Assembly: GCF_004792685.1 (NCBI RefSeq)
Contig: NZ_SRXT01000004.1
Span: forward strand, 310,001 to 374,000
DNA: 64,000 nucleotides
Direction: 5' to 3'
From: Sphingomonas gei
GTDB lineage: Bacteria; Pseudomonadota; Alphaproteobacteria; Sphingomonadales; Sphingomonadaceae
Shown here: piece by piece, positions 24,264 through 32,520 of the stretch
Layout of the letters: each line of letters opens with the position of its first letter
Position numbering within the stretch: the first letter of the stretch is position 1
The notes under the pieces: model-generated
The model's database searches: none
What the model saw: the letters and a program-made list of their open reading frames with translations, nothing else
Told to the model about the DNA's origin: nothing
Translations under genes and position numbers: made by a program

Positions 24264-26483
24264 ATGGCCCGTGAACCCGGCTCCGACGACGTCCGCTTCC
24301 CGCTCAGGCGACCGACCGACTCGGCCACGGACTCGCGTGCGCCGGCGCGCGCCTGGCGCCCGAAGGCCGAGGCCGCGCCGCCCGCGATGACGATCGGCGT
24401 GCCGGTGCCCGAGGCGCCACGGCCCAGCCTGACCTCCGATCCGTTCTGGCGCACCGCGTCTCCGCCGCCTCCGCCGCCACCGCCCGGGCCTCCCGACGGA
24501 ACGCCGCCGTCGGGCGATGGCGACGCGCCCGAACTTCCCGTCGCTCGGAAACGCTTCCGCTTTCGCTGGCGCTGGCTGAGCTGGGGCGTGGCCGGGCTGA
24601 TCCTGCTGTTCGTGCTGGCGGTCGCGTGGCTGGCGCTGACCGCGCCCTTGTCCAAGTCGCTACAGCCGCCGGCGCCGCCTTCGATCACTCTGCTCTCGGC
24701 CGAAGGCAAGCCGATCGCGCGGCGCGGCGCGGTGATCGCCGCCCCGGTCGACGTGTCGAAACTGCCCGAGCATGTTGGCGCGGCGTTCGTCGCGATCGAG
24801 GACCGGCGCTTCTTCGGGCATCTCGGCGTCGATCCGCGCGGCATCCTGCGCGCCTTCTTCCACAATGCGACCAGCGATGGCGGTTCGCAGGGCGGCAGCA
24901 CGATCACCCAGCAGCTCGCCAAGAATGCCTTCCTGACCTCCGACCGGACGATGACGCGCAAGCTGCGCGAAGTGATGATCGCATTCTGGCTCGAGGCGTG
25001 GCTGTCGAAGGACGAGATTCTCTCGCGCTATCTCTCGAACGTCTATTTCGGCGACAACGTCTATGGCCTGCGCGCCGCCGCGCAGCATTATTTCAGCACT
25101 GCGCCGGAGAATCTGACGGTGAGCCAGGCGAGCCTGCTCGCCGGGCTGGTCAAGGCGCCGAGCCGGCTGGCGCCGACGGGCAACCTCAAGGGCGCGCGCG
25201 ACCGGCAGCGGCTGGTGATCGGCGCGATGGTCGCCAGCGGCGCGCTGACCGAAGCCGAGGCGGCGCGGGTGCGCCCGGCGGTGCTCAGGGTGAGCAAAAG
25301 CAAGGAATTGCCCAACGGGACCTATTTCGCCGATTGGGTGCTGCCCGAGGCGCGCGACCGCGCCGGCGGCGTCGCCACCGAGCAGACCGTGCGCACTACG
25401 CTGGAGACCAATATCCAGACCGCCGCCGAGCGCGCGGTGCGCGGCGCCGGACTTCGCAAGACCCAGATCGCGCTGGTCGCGATGCGGCCCGACGGGCGAG
25501 TCGTGGCGATGGTCGGCGGCAAGAATTATCGCGACAGCCCGTTCAACCGTGCCACCCAGGCGCGGCGCCAGCCGGGATCGACCTTCAAGCTGTTCGTCTA
25601 TCTCGCGGCGCTGCGCTCGGGGATGACGCCCGACAGCATCGTCGACGATTCGCGCGTGACGATCGGCGAATGGTCGCCGACCAACAGCGACGGGCGCTAT
25701 GCCGGCAAGATCACCCTGCGCCAGGCGTTCGCCAAATCGAGCAACGTGGTGGCGGCGCGGCTGACCAACGAGATCGGCGTCGGCAAGGTGATCCGCGCGG
25801 CGCGCGACCTCGGCATCTCGACTCCGATCGCCAACGAAGCCTCGATCGGGCTCGGAACCTCGTCGGTGTCCTTGCTCGAATTGACCGCAGCCTATGCCGC
25901 GGTGGCCAATGGCAGCTATCCGGTGCGCCCGCGCGGGCTCAACGACGATGATTCGGCGGACGACTGGCTCGCCGCGCGGCTGGGTTCGGCGACGCGAATC
26001 CCGGGCGGCGAACTCGAGGATCTGCGTTCGATGCTCCAGACGGTGGTGACGTCGGGGACCGGGCGCAGCGCGGCATTGTCGATCCCCGCCTTCGGCAAGA
26101 CCGGCACGACCCAGGATGCGCGTGATGCGTGGTTCATCGGCTATGCCGGCGATCTGGTAGCGGCGGTGTGGATCGGCAATGACGACAATTCGCCGATCCC
26201 CGGTCTTTCGGGCGGCGGGATCCCGGCGCGGGTATGGCGCGATTTCATGATGCGCGCATTGGGCGTGTCGCTGCCGCCGGCGCCGGTGGTGGAAGACGAA
26301 TTCGACAACGAGATGACGCTCGACGACGTGCTCAACAGCGTCGGCGATTTCGTCGAGGGTTCGGGCGTGGAGACCGACGTGCAGGGGCCGCGCGACCGAC
26401 CGGAGGACGAGGAACTCCCGCCCGAGGACGACGTGCCGGGCCCGCCGCCGCGCGGCTATGACGGGCGGCGCGGCGAGGAATAG
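24264..26483 (+). CDS. Class A penicillin-binding protein (PBP1A/1C-like)
   Basis: A 739-residue bifunctional peptidoglycan synthase. A proline-rich cytoplasmic tail (a run of eight prolines near residues 67-74) and basic stretch precede one membrane anchor (about 104-126). The GT51 glycosyltransferase domain has EDRRFFGHLGVDPRG and GGSTITQQLAKN. The transpeptidase domain has the three active-site motifs: Ser439 in PGSTFK, SSN and FGKTGTTQDARDAWF. The C-terminus ends with an acidic, proline-rich tail of about 50 residues instead of an accessory domain. Size is near the usual 700-850. It acts at the periplasmic face of the inner membrane. Confidence 0.94.
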   Translation: MAREPGSDDVRFPLRRPTDSATDSRAPARAWRPKAEAAPPAMTIGVPVPEAPRPSLTSDPFWRTASPPPPPPPPGPPDGTPPSGDGDAPELPVARKRFRFRWRWLSWGVAGLILLFVLAVAWLALTAPLSKSLQPPAPPSITLLSAEGKPIARRGAVIAAPVDVSKLPEHVGAAFVAIEDRRFFGHLGVDPRGILRAFFHNATSDGGSQGGSTITQQLAKNAFLTSDRTMTRKLREVMIAFWLEAWLSKDEILSRYLSNVYFGDNVYGLRAAAQHYFSTAPENLTVSQASLLAGLVKAPSRLAPTGNLKGARDRQRLVIGAMVASGALTEAEAARVRPAVLRVSKSKELPNGTYFADWVLPEARDRAGGVATEQTVRTTLETNIQTAAERAVRGAGLRKTQIALVAMRPDGRVVAMVGGKNYRDSPFNRATQARRQPGSTFKLFVYLAALRSGMTPDSIVDDSRVTIGEWSPTNSDGRYAGKITLRQAFAKSSNVVAARLTNEIGVGKVIRAARDLGISTPIANEASIGLGTSSVSLLELTAAYAAVANGSYPVRPRGLNDDDSADDWLAARLGSATRIPGGELEDLRSMLQTVVTSGTGRSAALSIPAFGKTGTTQDARDAWFIGYAGDLVAAVWIGNDDNSPIPGLSGGGIPARVWRDFMMRALGVSLPPAPVVEDEFDNEMTLDDVLNSVGDFVEGSGVETDVQGPRDRPEDEELPPEDDVPGPPPRGYDGRRGEE

Positions 26484-26522
26484 GGGAATTGACCTGACGG
26501 GCGCGGCTCCGCAATGCGGGGC

Positions 26523-27524
26523 ATGCGCTTTTTCTCCGACAATGCCGCCCCGGTCTGCAGCCAAGTGCTCGAGGCGCTGGCGCGGGCGAACACGCTCGAC
26601 ACTGCTTATGACGGCGATCGCTGGTCGCAACAGCTCGATGGCGCGTTTTCCGAGCTGTTCGAAACCCCGGTGCGGGCTTTGTGGGTACCGTCGGGGACGT
26701 CGGCGAATGCACTGGCGCTCGCCGCCTTGTGCCCGCCGCACGGCAGCGTCGTGTGCCACCGCGATGCGCATATCCAGAACGACGAGTGCGGCGCGCCCGA
26801 ATTCTACACCCACGGCGCCAAATTGGCGCTCGCCGAGGGGCCCGGCGCCAAGCTGACTCCGGATGGCGCGACGGCGGTGCTCGACCGCGTCCAGAGCGGC
26901 GTCCATTGGGTTCAGCCGCACGCACTCTCGATCACCAACGCCACCGAATACGGCCTCGTTTATTCGCCCGACGAGGTCGCGGCGATCGGCGAACTCGCCA
27001 AAGCGCGCAAACTGGGTCTGCATATGGACGGCGCACGCTTTGCAAATGCCGTTGCGCACCTCGATTGCGCGCCGGCGGACGTGACGTGGCGCGCTGGCGT
27101 CGACATACTCAGCTTCGGCTTCGTCAAGAATGGCGGGATGAGTGCCGAGGCGCTGATCTTCTTCCGAACCGAGTTGGCCGATGCGACGCTCTACCGGCGC
27201 AAACGCGCAGGGTTGCTGTTGTCGAAAGGCCGCTATCTGGCGGCGCAGTTGCTGGCGATGCTCGACGGCGATCTGTGGCTGGCCAATGCGCGCGCGGCCA
27301 ATGCCGGAGCGCAATTGCTGGCGCAGGCGGCGGGCGATCGGCTGGCGCATCCGGTCGAAGCGAATGAAGTGTTCCTCAAGGTCACGCCCGAGGAGGCCGC
27401 GTCGCTGCGGGCGTTGGGCTTCGATTTTTACGATTGGGCACCGGGCGAAGTGCGGCTGGTGACGTCGTGGGACCAGAGCGAGGACGCGATCCGGCCACTC
27501 GCGGACGCGATCGCGAAGCTGTGA
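26523..27524 (+). CDS. ltaE: Low-specificity threonine aldolase (PLP, beta-eliminating lyase family)
   Basis: A 333-residue PLP-dependent enzyme that splits threonine or allo-threonine into glycine and acetaldehyde. Visible are the N-terminal FFSDNAAPV, the PSGTSANALALAAL helix for cofactor phosphate, the HMDGARFANA segment with the Asp that holds the pyridine nitrogen, and the Schiff-base Lys in LSFGFVKNGGMSAEAL. The start MRFFSDN at 26523 is preferred to 26514 by family comparison. It overlaps the following EamA gene by four bases (GTGA), indicating coupling. Confidence 0.86.
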   Translation: MRFFSDNAAPVCSQVLEALARANTLDTAYDGDRWSQQLDGAFSELFETPVRALWVPSGTSANALALAALCPPHGSVVCHRDAHIQNDECGAPEFYTHGAKLALAEGPGAKLTPDGATAVLDRVQSGVHWVQPHALSITNATEYGLVYSPDEVAAIGELAKARKLGLHMDGARFANAVAHLDCAPADVTWRAGVDILSFGFVKNGGMSAEALIFFRTELADATLYRRKRAGLLLSKGRYLAAQLLAMLDGDLWLANARAANAGAQLLAQAAGDRLAHPVEANEVFLKVTPEEAASLRALGFDFYDWAPGEVRLVTSWDQSEDAIRPLADAIAKL

Positions 27525-28438
27525 GCGAGGCGCCGCCGCCCCAATCCGCCCGCCTCTCCGTCCTGATCCCGTTCCTCGTCGTCACATTCGTCTGGGGATC
27601 GACCTGGATCGTGATCCGCGACCAGCTCTCGGTGGTGCCGGCGAGCTGGTCGGTGGCGTATCGCTTTGCCGTCGCGGGGGTGGTGATCCTCGGCTGGGCG
27701 CTGATCCGGCGCGATTCGCTGCGACTAGACGCCCGCGGCTGGGGGTTTGCCGCGGCGCTCGGCTTCGCGCAGTTCGTGCTCAACTTCAACTTCGTCTACC
27801 GCGCCGAGCAGCACATCACTTCGGGGGTGGTGGCGATCGTCTATGCGCTGCTGCTGGTGCCCAATGCGATCCTCGCGCGGATCTTCCTCGGCCAGTTGAT
27901 GGGGCGCCAGCTGCTGATCGGATCGGCAGTGGCGATGGCGGGCGTGGCGTTGCTCTTCCTCCACGAGGCGCGGCTGAGCGACGCCGGGCCGGACGCGGCG
28001 CTGATCGGGATCGGTATCGCGTTGCTCGGTGTGCTCTCCGCCTCGATTGCCAATGTGATGCAGGCGACGAAGACCGCCAGGGCCTATCCGATGGCGACGA
28101 CCTTGGGCTGGTCGATGCTGATCGGCGCGGCGATCGATGCGGCGTTCGCATGGGTCACCACCGGGCCGCCGGTGATCGAGATGCGGTGGAGCTATGTCGC
28201 GGGGACGCTCTATCTCGGGGTGTTCGGATCGGCTTTGGCCTTCACCATCTATTTCCAGCTGATCCGCACGATCGGCCCGGCCAAGGCAGCCTATACCAGC
28301 GTGCTGATCCCGGTGATCGCGATGCTGCTCTCGACCATCTTCGAAGGCTATCGCTGGTCGCTGCTCGCCGTGGCGGGGGCGGCATTGGTGATGATCGGGC
28401 TGGTGCTGGCGCTCAAGGCGCGCAGGCCCAATCGGTAA
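27521..28438 (+). CDS. EamA/DMT family transporter
   Basis: A 305-residue exporter with ten predicted helices in two EamA repeats; the first begins FLVVTFVWGSTWIVIRDQL and the second about residue 165. Family members export amino acids or other small metabolites. The start is a GTG at 27521 overlapping the aldolase stop. Upstream open sequence from 27434 lies inside the aldolase gene in another frame. Coupling to a threonine aldolase hints at an amino-acid-related substrate such as threonine, but this is only inference. Its last 91 bases overlap the convergent epimerase gene. Confidence 0.88.
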   Translation: MSEAPPPQSARLSVLIPFLVVTFVWGSTWIVIRDQLSVVPASWSVAYRFAVAGVVILGWALIRRDSLRLDARGWGFAAALGFAQFVLNFNFVYRAEQHITSGVVAIVYALLLVPNAILARIFLGQLMGRQLLIGSAVAMAGVALLFLHEARLSDAGPDAALIGIGIALLGVLSASIANVMQATKTARAYPMATTLGWSMLIGAAIDAAFAWVTTGPPVIEMRWSYVAGTLYLGVFGSALAFTIYFQLIRTIGPAKAAYTSVLIPVIAMLLSTIFEGYRWSLLAVAGAALVMIGLVLALKARRPNR

Positions 28439-29187
28439 TCGGGGAAACGCAGCCGCCAGCGCAGCACGCGCTTCGCCTTGCCGTTCGCGACGCGGCGGTT
28501 CTCCGAATAGAAGGCCTGCGCCTGCGGGCTGAGATCGGCCTGCTCCAACGGGACCAGCGGCGGCGCGGGCATGCCCAGCAGCGCGCAGGCATAAGCGACG
28601 ACATCGCTTTGCGGTGCGGGCAGATCGTCGGCGAGGTTGTAGATCCCCGCCGGCGCGTTGAACCCCGCAACCACGCCGGCGACGAGATCTTCGAGATGGA
28701 CGCGGCTGAAGACCTGCCCCGGGACATCGATCCGCGCGCCAGCGCCCCGGGCAATCCGGTCTAGCGGCGAACGGCCGGGGCCGTAGATTCCGGGCAGGCG
28801 GAACACGCGCGCGCCGAGCGCCAGCCACGCCGCATCCGCCTCGCTACGCGCCGTGCGGCGGCCGGTACCGGTGGGGGCGGTCTCGTCGACCCAGGCGCCG
28901 CGCGTATCGCCATAAACTCCGGTCGAGGACAGATAGCCGAGCCAGCCCCGCGCATCGGCGATCTGCGCGCCGAACGCCGCGAGGATCGGGTCGGCCTGGT
29001 CGGGCGCGACTGTCGAGACGATGTGCGTCGCATGGCCGATTTCAAAGGCCACCCGCTCGGCATCGGCAAAGGCGATGCTGTCGTCGCGCCCGTCGCGAGT
29101 TACCGCCGCGATGCGCCAGCCGCCGGGGGCGAGGTGCCGCGCGAGCGCCGTTCCGGTATAGCCGAGGCCGAAGATCAGCAGGCGCAT
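28348..29187 (-). CDS. NAD(P)-binding SDR/epimerase-like protein (YeeZ type)
   Basis: A 279-residue extended-SDR protein. It starts with a Rossmann motif (LIFGLGYTGTALARHL) and contains YLSSTGVYGDTRGAWVDE, with the SST and Tyr of the catalytic region, then FRLPGIYGPGRSPLDR and FSRVHLEDLVAGV, common to nucleotide-sugar epimerase relatives. The usual YxxxK is not obvious, which fits the YeeZ subgroup. Substrate unknown. The C-terminal tail (about 30 residues after FPDYRLGLRAL) lies in the 91-base overlap with the EamA gene and may be non-essential. It is four bases upstream of the M28 gene end. Confidence 0.82.
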   Translation of the reverse strand: MRLLIFGLGYTGTALARHLAPGGWRIAAVTRDGRDDSIAFADAERVAFEIGHATHIVSTVAPDQADPILAAFGAQIADARGWLGYLSSTGVYGDTRGAWVDETAPTGTGRRTARSEADAAWLALGARVFRLPGIYGPGRSPLDRIARGAGARIDVPGQVFSRVHLEDLVAGVVAGFNAPAGIYNLADDLPAPQSDVVAYACALLGMPAPPLVPLEQADLSPQAQAFYSENRRVANGKAKRVLRWRLRFPDYRLGLRALSASTSPIITNAAPATASSDQR

Positions 29188-29190
29188 CTG

Positions 29191-30828
29191 TCAGCGTGCG
29201 CCATGGCCGCCGAACGCGACGCCGAAGAAATCGCCCTTGTTCCAGCGCGGGCGGGCATCGGCATCGGCGATCGCGCGCGCGGCGGCATAATTGACGCGGG
29301 TGAACTTGGCCGCGGCGGCCCAGTCGATCGCCAGCGACAGATCGTCCGAAGGCTTGTGATAATGGCTGGCGAGAAACTCCTGCTGCGCCGCCGCGCCGGG
29401 GCCGCCGGGGCCGCTGTCGATCGAGACCGCCGGGACGCCCGCCTGGACGAAGCTGTAATGATCCGATCGGACGAAGAACATCTCCTCGGGCGCCGGATCG
29501 GGAACGACCCTGAGCCCTTCGGCCGCCGCCGCAGCAGCATAGGCCGCGCCGAGGCTCGAGCGCTCGCCGCCGAGCACGACGATGTCCTGCAGCGGATAGG
29601 TGAGGATCGGCATGTCGAGATTGATGTCGGCGACGAGGGCGCCGCCCGCCGGCAGGCCGGGACGCGCGGCGAAATAGCTCGAGCCGACCAGCCCCTTTTC
29701 CTCGGCGGTGAGCGCGACGAACAGGATCGAGCGGCGCGGCGGCTTGCCTGAAGCCTGGAAAGCGTGCGCCACTTCGAGCATCGCCGCCACCCCGGCGGCA
29801 TTGTCCAGCGCCCCATTGTAGATCGCGTCGCCCTTTTCGGGTTCGCCGACGCCCATATGGTCGAGATGCGCCGACAGCACGACGAACTCGCCCCGCAGCG
29901 CTGGGTCCGAGCCCGGCAGGATGCCGACCACGTTGCTGCTGCGCGTCGTGCGCACGTTCGTTTTCGCGGCGACCTTGAGCGTTCCGGCGAGCGGGCCGGT
30001 GGGCATGCGCGTGCCGCTTAGCTCCGCGCCGAGCACGTCGCGCCAGCGGATCCGCGAGCCGGCGAACAGCTTTTCGGCACCTGCCTGGCCGAGCAACCCG
30101 ACCACCGGCGCACCGGGCGACAGGATATGCGCCTTGCCGTCCGCGCCGATCCAGGTCGTCCGTTCGAAATCATAATAAGGCGCCATCGCCTCGATCGGGA
30201 ATTCGGATCGGCGCTCGAGCGATTCGACGATGACCACTGCCCTGGCGCCGCGCGCCGCGGCGAGCCGCGCCTTCTGGTCGTCGTCGCCGAGATGCGCAGC
30301 GACCTCGCCCGGCAGTCCTTCGGGGACCCCGGCATAGATCGCGACGATCTTGCCGCGGACGTCGAGCCCGCGATAATCGTCGCGCTTGCCCTCGGGATAG
30401 ACCAGGCCATAGCCCGCGAAGACGATCTGCCCTTCGGCAGCGAAAGCGGGGGTAGTGGCGATCCCCTGATTGACGAAGTCGATCCCGAACTGGAGCGGGA
30501 TCGCCGTGCCGCCGCGGGTGAGCGTCCATTTCGCCTTTTCGGCGGGCTTGTAGGCGGCGAGCCCGACCGGCTGGAACCAGCTGCCCTCGGCGCCGGGCTT
30601 CAGCCCGAGCGCGAGCATCTGCGCCGCGACATATTCGGCGGCGATGTCGTACTCGTGCGTTCCCGCCTCGCGGCCGCGCAGCGCGTCCGAGGCGAGGAAC
30701 CGGACATGCGCCTCGAGCGCGGCCTGCTCGGGCGGAAGCTGCTGGGCGTGGGCGGGCGAAGCAAGAAGCAGCGCGGCCCATAGAATTCCCCTCCCTGCAA
30801 GGGAGGGGTTAGGGGTGGGTTGCGACAA
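29191..30828 (-). CDS. Secreted M28 family metallopeptidase (copy 3, start in repeat)
   Basis: A zinc aminopeptidase-like protein of about 545 residues. It has a signal segment (ILWAALLLASPAHAQ), a PA-domain insertion (about 120-270) and an M28 core with ligands in SAHLDHMG, GALDNAAG, TAEEKG, ADINLDMP and SHYHKPSDD. No ATG, GTG or TTG lies at the expected start. The frame runs upstream into a palindromic repeat, where the nearest candidate is a TTG at 30828. A codon ATT sits where an ATG would be expected (ATT CTA TGG, before the signal core). The start is therefore uncertain. It is the last of three tandem paralogues. Confidence 0.85.
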   Translation of the reverse strand: MSQPTPNPSLAGRGILWAALLLASPAHAQQLPPEQAALEAHVRFLASDALRGREAGTHEYDIAAEYVAAQMLALGLKPGAEGSWFQPVGLAAYKPAEKAKWTLTRGGTAIPLQFGIDFVNQGIATTPAFAAEGQIVFAGYGLVYPEGKRDDYRGLDVRGKIVAIYAGVPEGLPGEVAAHLGDDDQKARLAAARGARAVVIVESLERRSEFPIEAMAPYYDFERTTWIGADGKAHILSPGAPVVGLLGQAGAEKLFAGSRIRWRDVLGAELSGTRMPTGPLAGTLKVAAKTNVRTTRSSNVVGILPGSDPALRGEFVVLSAHLDHMGVGEPEKGDAIYNGALDNAAGVAAMLEVAHAFQASGKPPRRSILFVALTAEEKGLVGSSYFAARPGLPAGGALVADINLDMPILTYPLQDIVVLGGERSSLGAAYAAAAAAEGLRVVPDPAPEEMFFVRSDHYSFVQAGVPAVSIDSGPGGPGAAAQQEFLASHYHKPSDDLSLAIDWAAAAKFTRVNYAAARAIADADARPRWNKGDFFGVAFGGHGAR

Positions 30829-30922
30829 TCGAGGCTCGATGCCCCGATTGTCGCGCTTTACTGCGCGCGCGCGCGCGGCTGCGCCGCGCACCCACCCCCA
30901 GCCCCTCCCTTGCAGGGAGGGG
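30788..30922. repeat. Palindromic repeat (family D) at peptidase gene boundary
   Basis: About 135 bp. The two ends are matching hairpins: CCCCTCCCT-GCA-AGGGAGGGG at 30788-30808 and the same with a TGC loop at 30902-30922. Inside are GCGACAAT/ATTGTCGC arms and an alternating CG run of about 16 bases near 30862-30878. It lies just 28 bases past the stop of the middle M28 gene and overlaps the apparent start of the third. Confidence 0.8.
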
Positions 30923-30950
30923 AGCAAGAAGAAGGGGGCTCGGAGCCAGC

Positions 30951-32519
30951 TCACTTCGCTCCGGCGCCGTTGTACAGCAGGCCGAAGAAATCGCCCTTGT
31001 TCCACAAGGGCCGCTGGTCGCCGTCGGCCAGCGCGCGGGCGATCGCGTAATTGAGCTTCACGAAGCGGACGCCTTGGCTGAAGTCGATCAGCGCCACTTC
31101 GTCCGATGGCTGGTGGTAGTGCTTCTCGCCGAATGCGTCGATCGCCGCTTTGCCGGGGCCCTTGGGGCCGGGCTCGAGCGACACCGCGGGAATGCCGGCG
31201 CGCACGAAGCTGTAATGATCCGAGCGCACGAAGCTGGCTTGCTCGGGCGCGGGATCGGGGGTGAGCGTCAGCCCCTCGGCCCTGGCGACCGCCGCCACGG
31301 TCGGCCCGATGCTGGTGCGATCGGCGCCGTAGACCACCAGGTCCTCGAACTTGTAAGTGAGCACCGGCATGTCGAGATTGACGTCGGCGACGATGCTGCC
31401 CTTGGGCACGGTCGGGTTGGCAGCGAAATAATCCGAGCCGACCAGCCCCTGTTCCTCGGCGGTGACCGCGACGAACAGAACCGAGCGGCGCGGGCGTTTG
31501 CCCGAGGCAGTGAATGCCCTGGCCACTTCGAGCATCGATGCGGTGCCGACGGCATTGTCCATCGCGCCGTTGTAGATCGTGTCGCCCTTCGCATCGGGAT
31601 CGCCGACGCCGACATGATCGAGATGCGCCGAGATCACGACATATTCGGCCTTCTTGTCGGTGCCCTCGATCAGGCCGACGACATTGTTGCTGGTCAGCGT
31701 GCGGAGCGCGGTGTTGGCGGTGCCGGTCGCGGTGACGCCGAGCGGGCCGAGCGGCAGCTTCCTGTCGGCCTTGTCGGCGGCGAGCACCTCGTCCCATTTG
31801 ATCTTCGAACCGGCAAACAGCCGGGCGGCACCGTCGAAGCCCAGATAGCTGAACGCCGGGGCGGCGCCGCCATCGGGCGACCCCTGCCAGGTCATCGCCT
31901 CGCTCTGGGCATGGGGGACGGTGGCGGCGAAGGAATAGATTGCGTGGCGGGCATTGCCCTCGATCAGGATGATGCCGATCGCGCCATGCGCGGCGGCGGT
32001 GCGGGACTGCTCGACCGGCGTGCCGAGATGCGCGCGAACGTCGCTCGCATTCGAGTGCGGCGCGTCGCGCAGGACCGCGACGATCGCGCCCTTGACGTGG
32101 AGGCCCTTATACTCCGCCTCGCTGCCATAGCCCGCGAAGACGACCGGGCCCGACAGCGAGAGCTTGGGATTCGACGGCACCGCGCGGGGAATATAATCCT
32201 TGCCCCATTCGAGTATTGTCTCGGCCGAACCGCGCTTGAGGACGAGGCTGCCATGGTCCGCCGGCTTGTAGGCGAGGAGCGGGACGGGCTGGAGCCACGC
32301 GCCGTTCGGTCCGCCCGGTTTCAATCCGACGGCGAGCATCTGCGCGGCGGCATATTGCTCGGCGACGGCAAGCTCGGGCGATCCAGTGTCGCGCCCGCGC
32401 ATCGCATCCGAGGCGAGGAAGGCGACATGCGCCTTGAGCGCGGCCTCCGCAGGGGTGAGCTCCTGCGCGAGCGCAGGAGCGGCGAAGAGCAAAGGGAGGA
32501 GGATCAGGGCCTTGCGCAA
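30951..32519 (-). CDS. Secreted M28 family metallopeptidase (copy 2)
   Basis: A 522-residue paralogue of its neighbours. The start is a TTG at 32519, with GGAG seven bases upstream inside the end of the previous gene; translation then gives a signal peptide (MRKALILLPLLFAAPALAQ). A PA domain (about 120-265) interrupts the peptidase fold. The zinc ligands are in SAHLDHVG, GAMDNAVG, TAEEQG, ADVNLDMP and KHYHQPSDE. The mature enzyme is probably periplasmic or secreted and releases N-terminal residues from peptides. One base separates it from copy 1, so they are one transcript. Confidence 0.93.
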   Translation of the reverse strand: MRKALILLPLLFAAPALAQELTPAEAALKAHVAFLASDAMRGRDTGSPELAVAEQYAAAQMLAVGLKPGGPNGAWLQPVPLLAYKPADHGSLVLKRGSAETILEWGKDYIPRAVPSNPKLSLSGPVVFAGYGSEAEYKGLHVKGAIVAVLRDAPHSNASDVRAHLGTPVEQSRTAAAHGAIGIILIEGNARHAIYSFAATVPHAQSEAMTWQGSPDGGAAPAFSYLGFDGAARLFAGSKIKWDEVLAADKADRKLPLGPLGVTATGTANTALRTLTSNNVVGLIEGTDKKAEYVVISAHLDHVGVGDPDAKGDTIYNGAMDNAVGTASMLEVARAFTASGKRPRRSVLFVAVTAEEQGLVGSDYFAANPTVPKGSIVADVNLDMPVLTYKFEDLVVYGADRTSIGPTVAAVARAEGLTLTPDPAPEQASFVRSDHYSFVRAGIPAVSLEPGPKGPGKAAIDAFGEKHYHQPSDEVALIDFSQGVRFVKLNYAIARALADGDQRPLWNKGDFFGLLYNGAGAK

Positions 32520-32520
32520 C

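Noticed and set aside
24660..27350. 896-codon minus-strand frame opposite the PBP and aldolase genes
   Set aside because: It spans two well-supported genes on the other strand and looks like an antisense artefact of high-GC DNA.
30170..30781. 203-codon frame beginning with an ATG at 30781 (MGRAASCF...)
   Set aside because: It has the only ATG near the M28 start but is out of frame with the peptidase, and the product is Arg/Ala-rich without family similarity.
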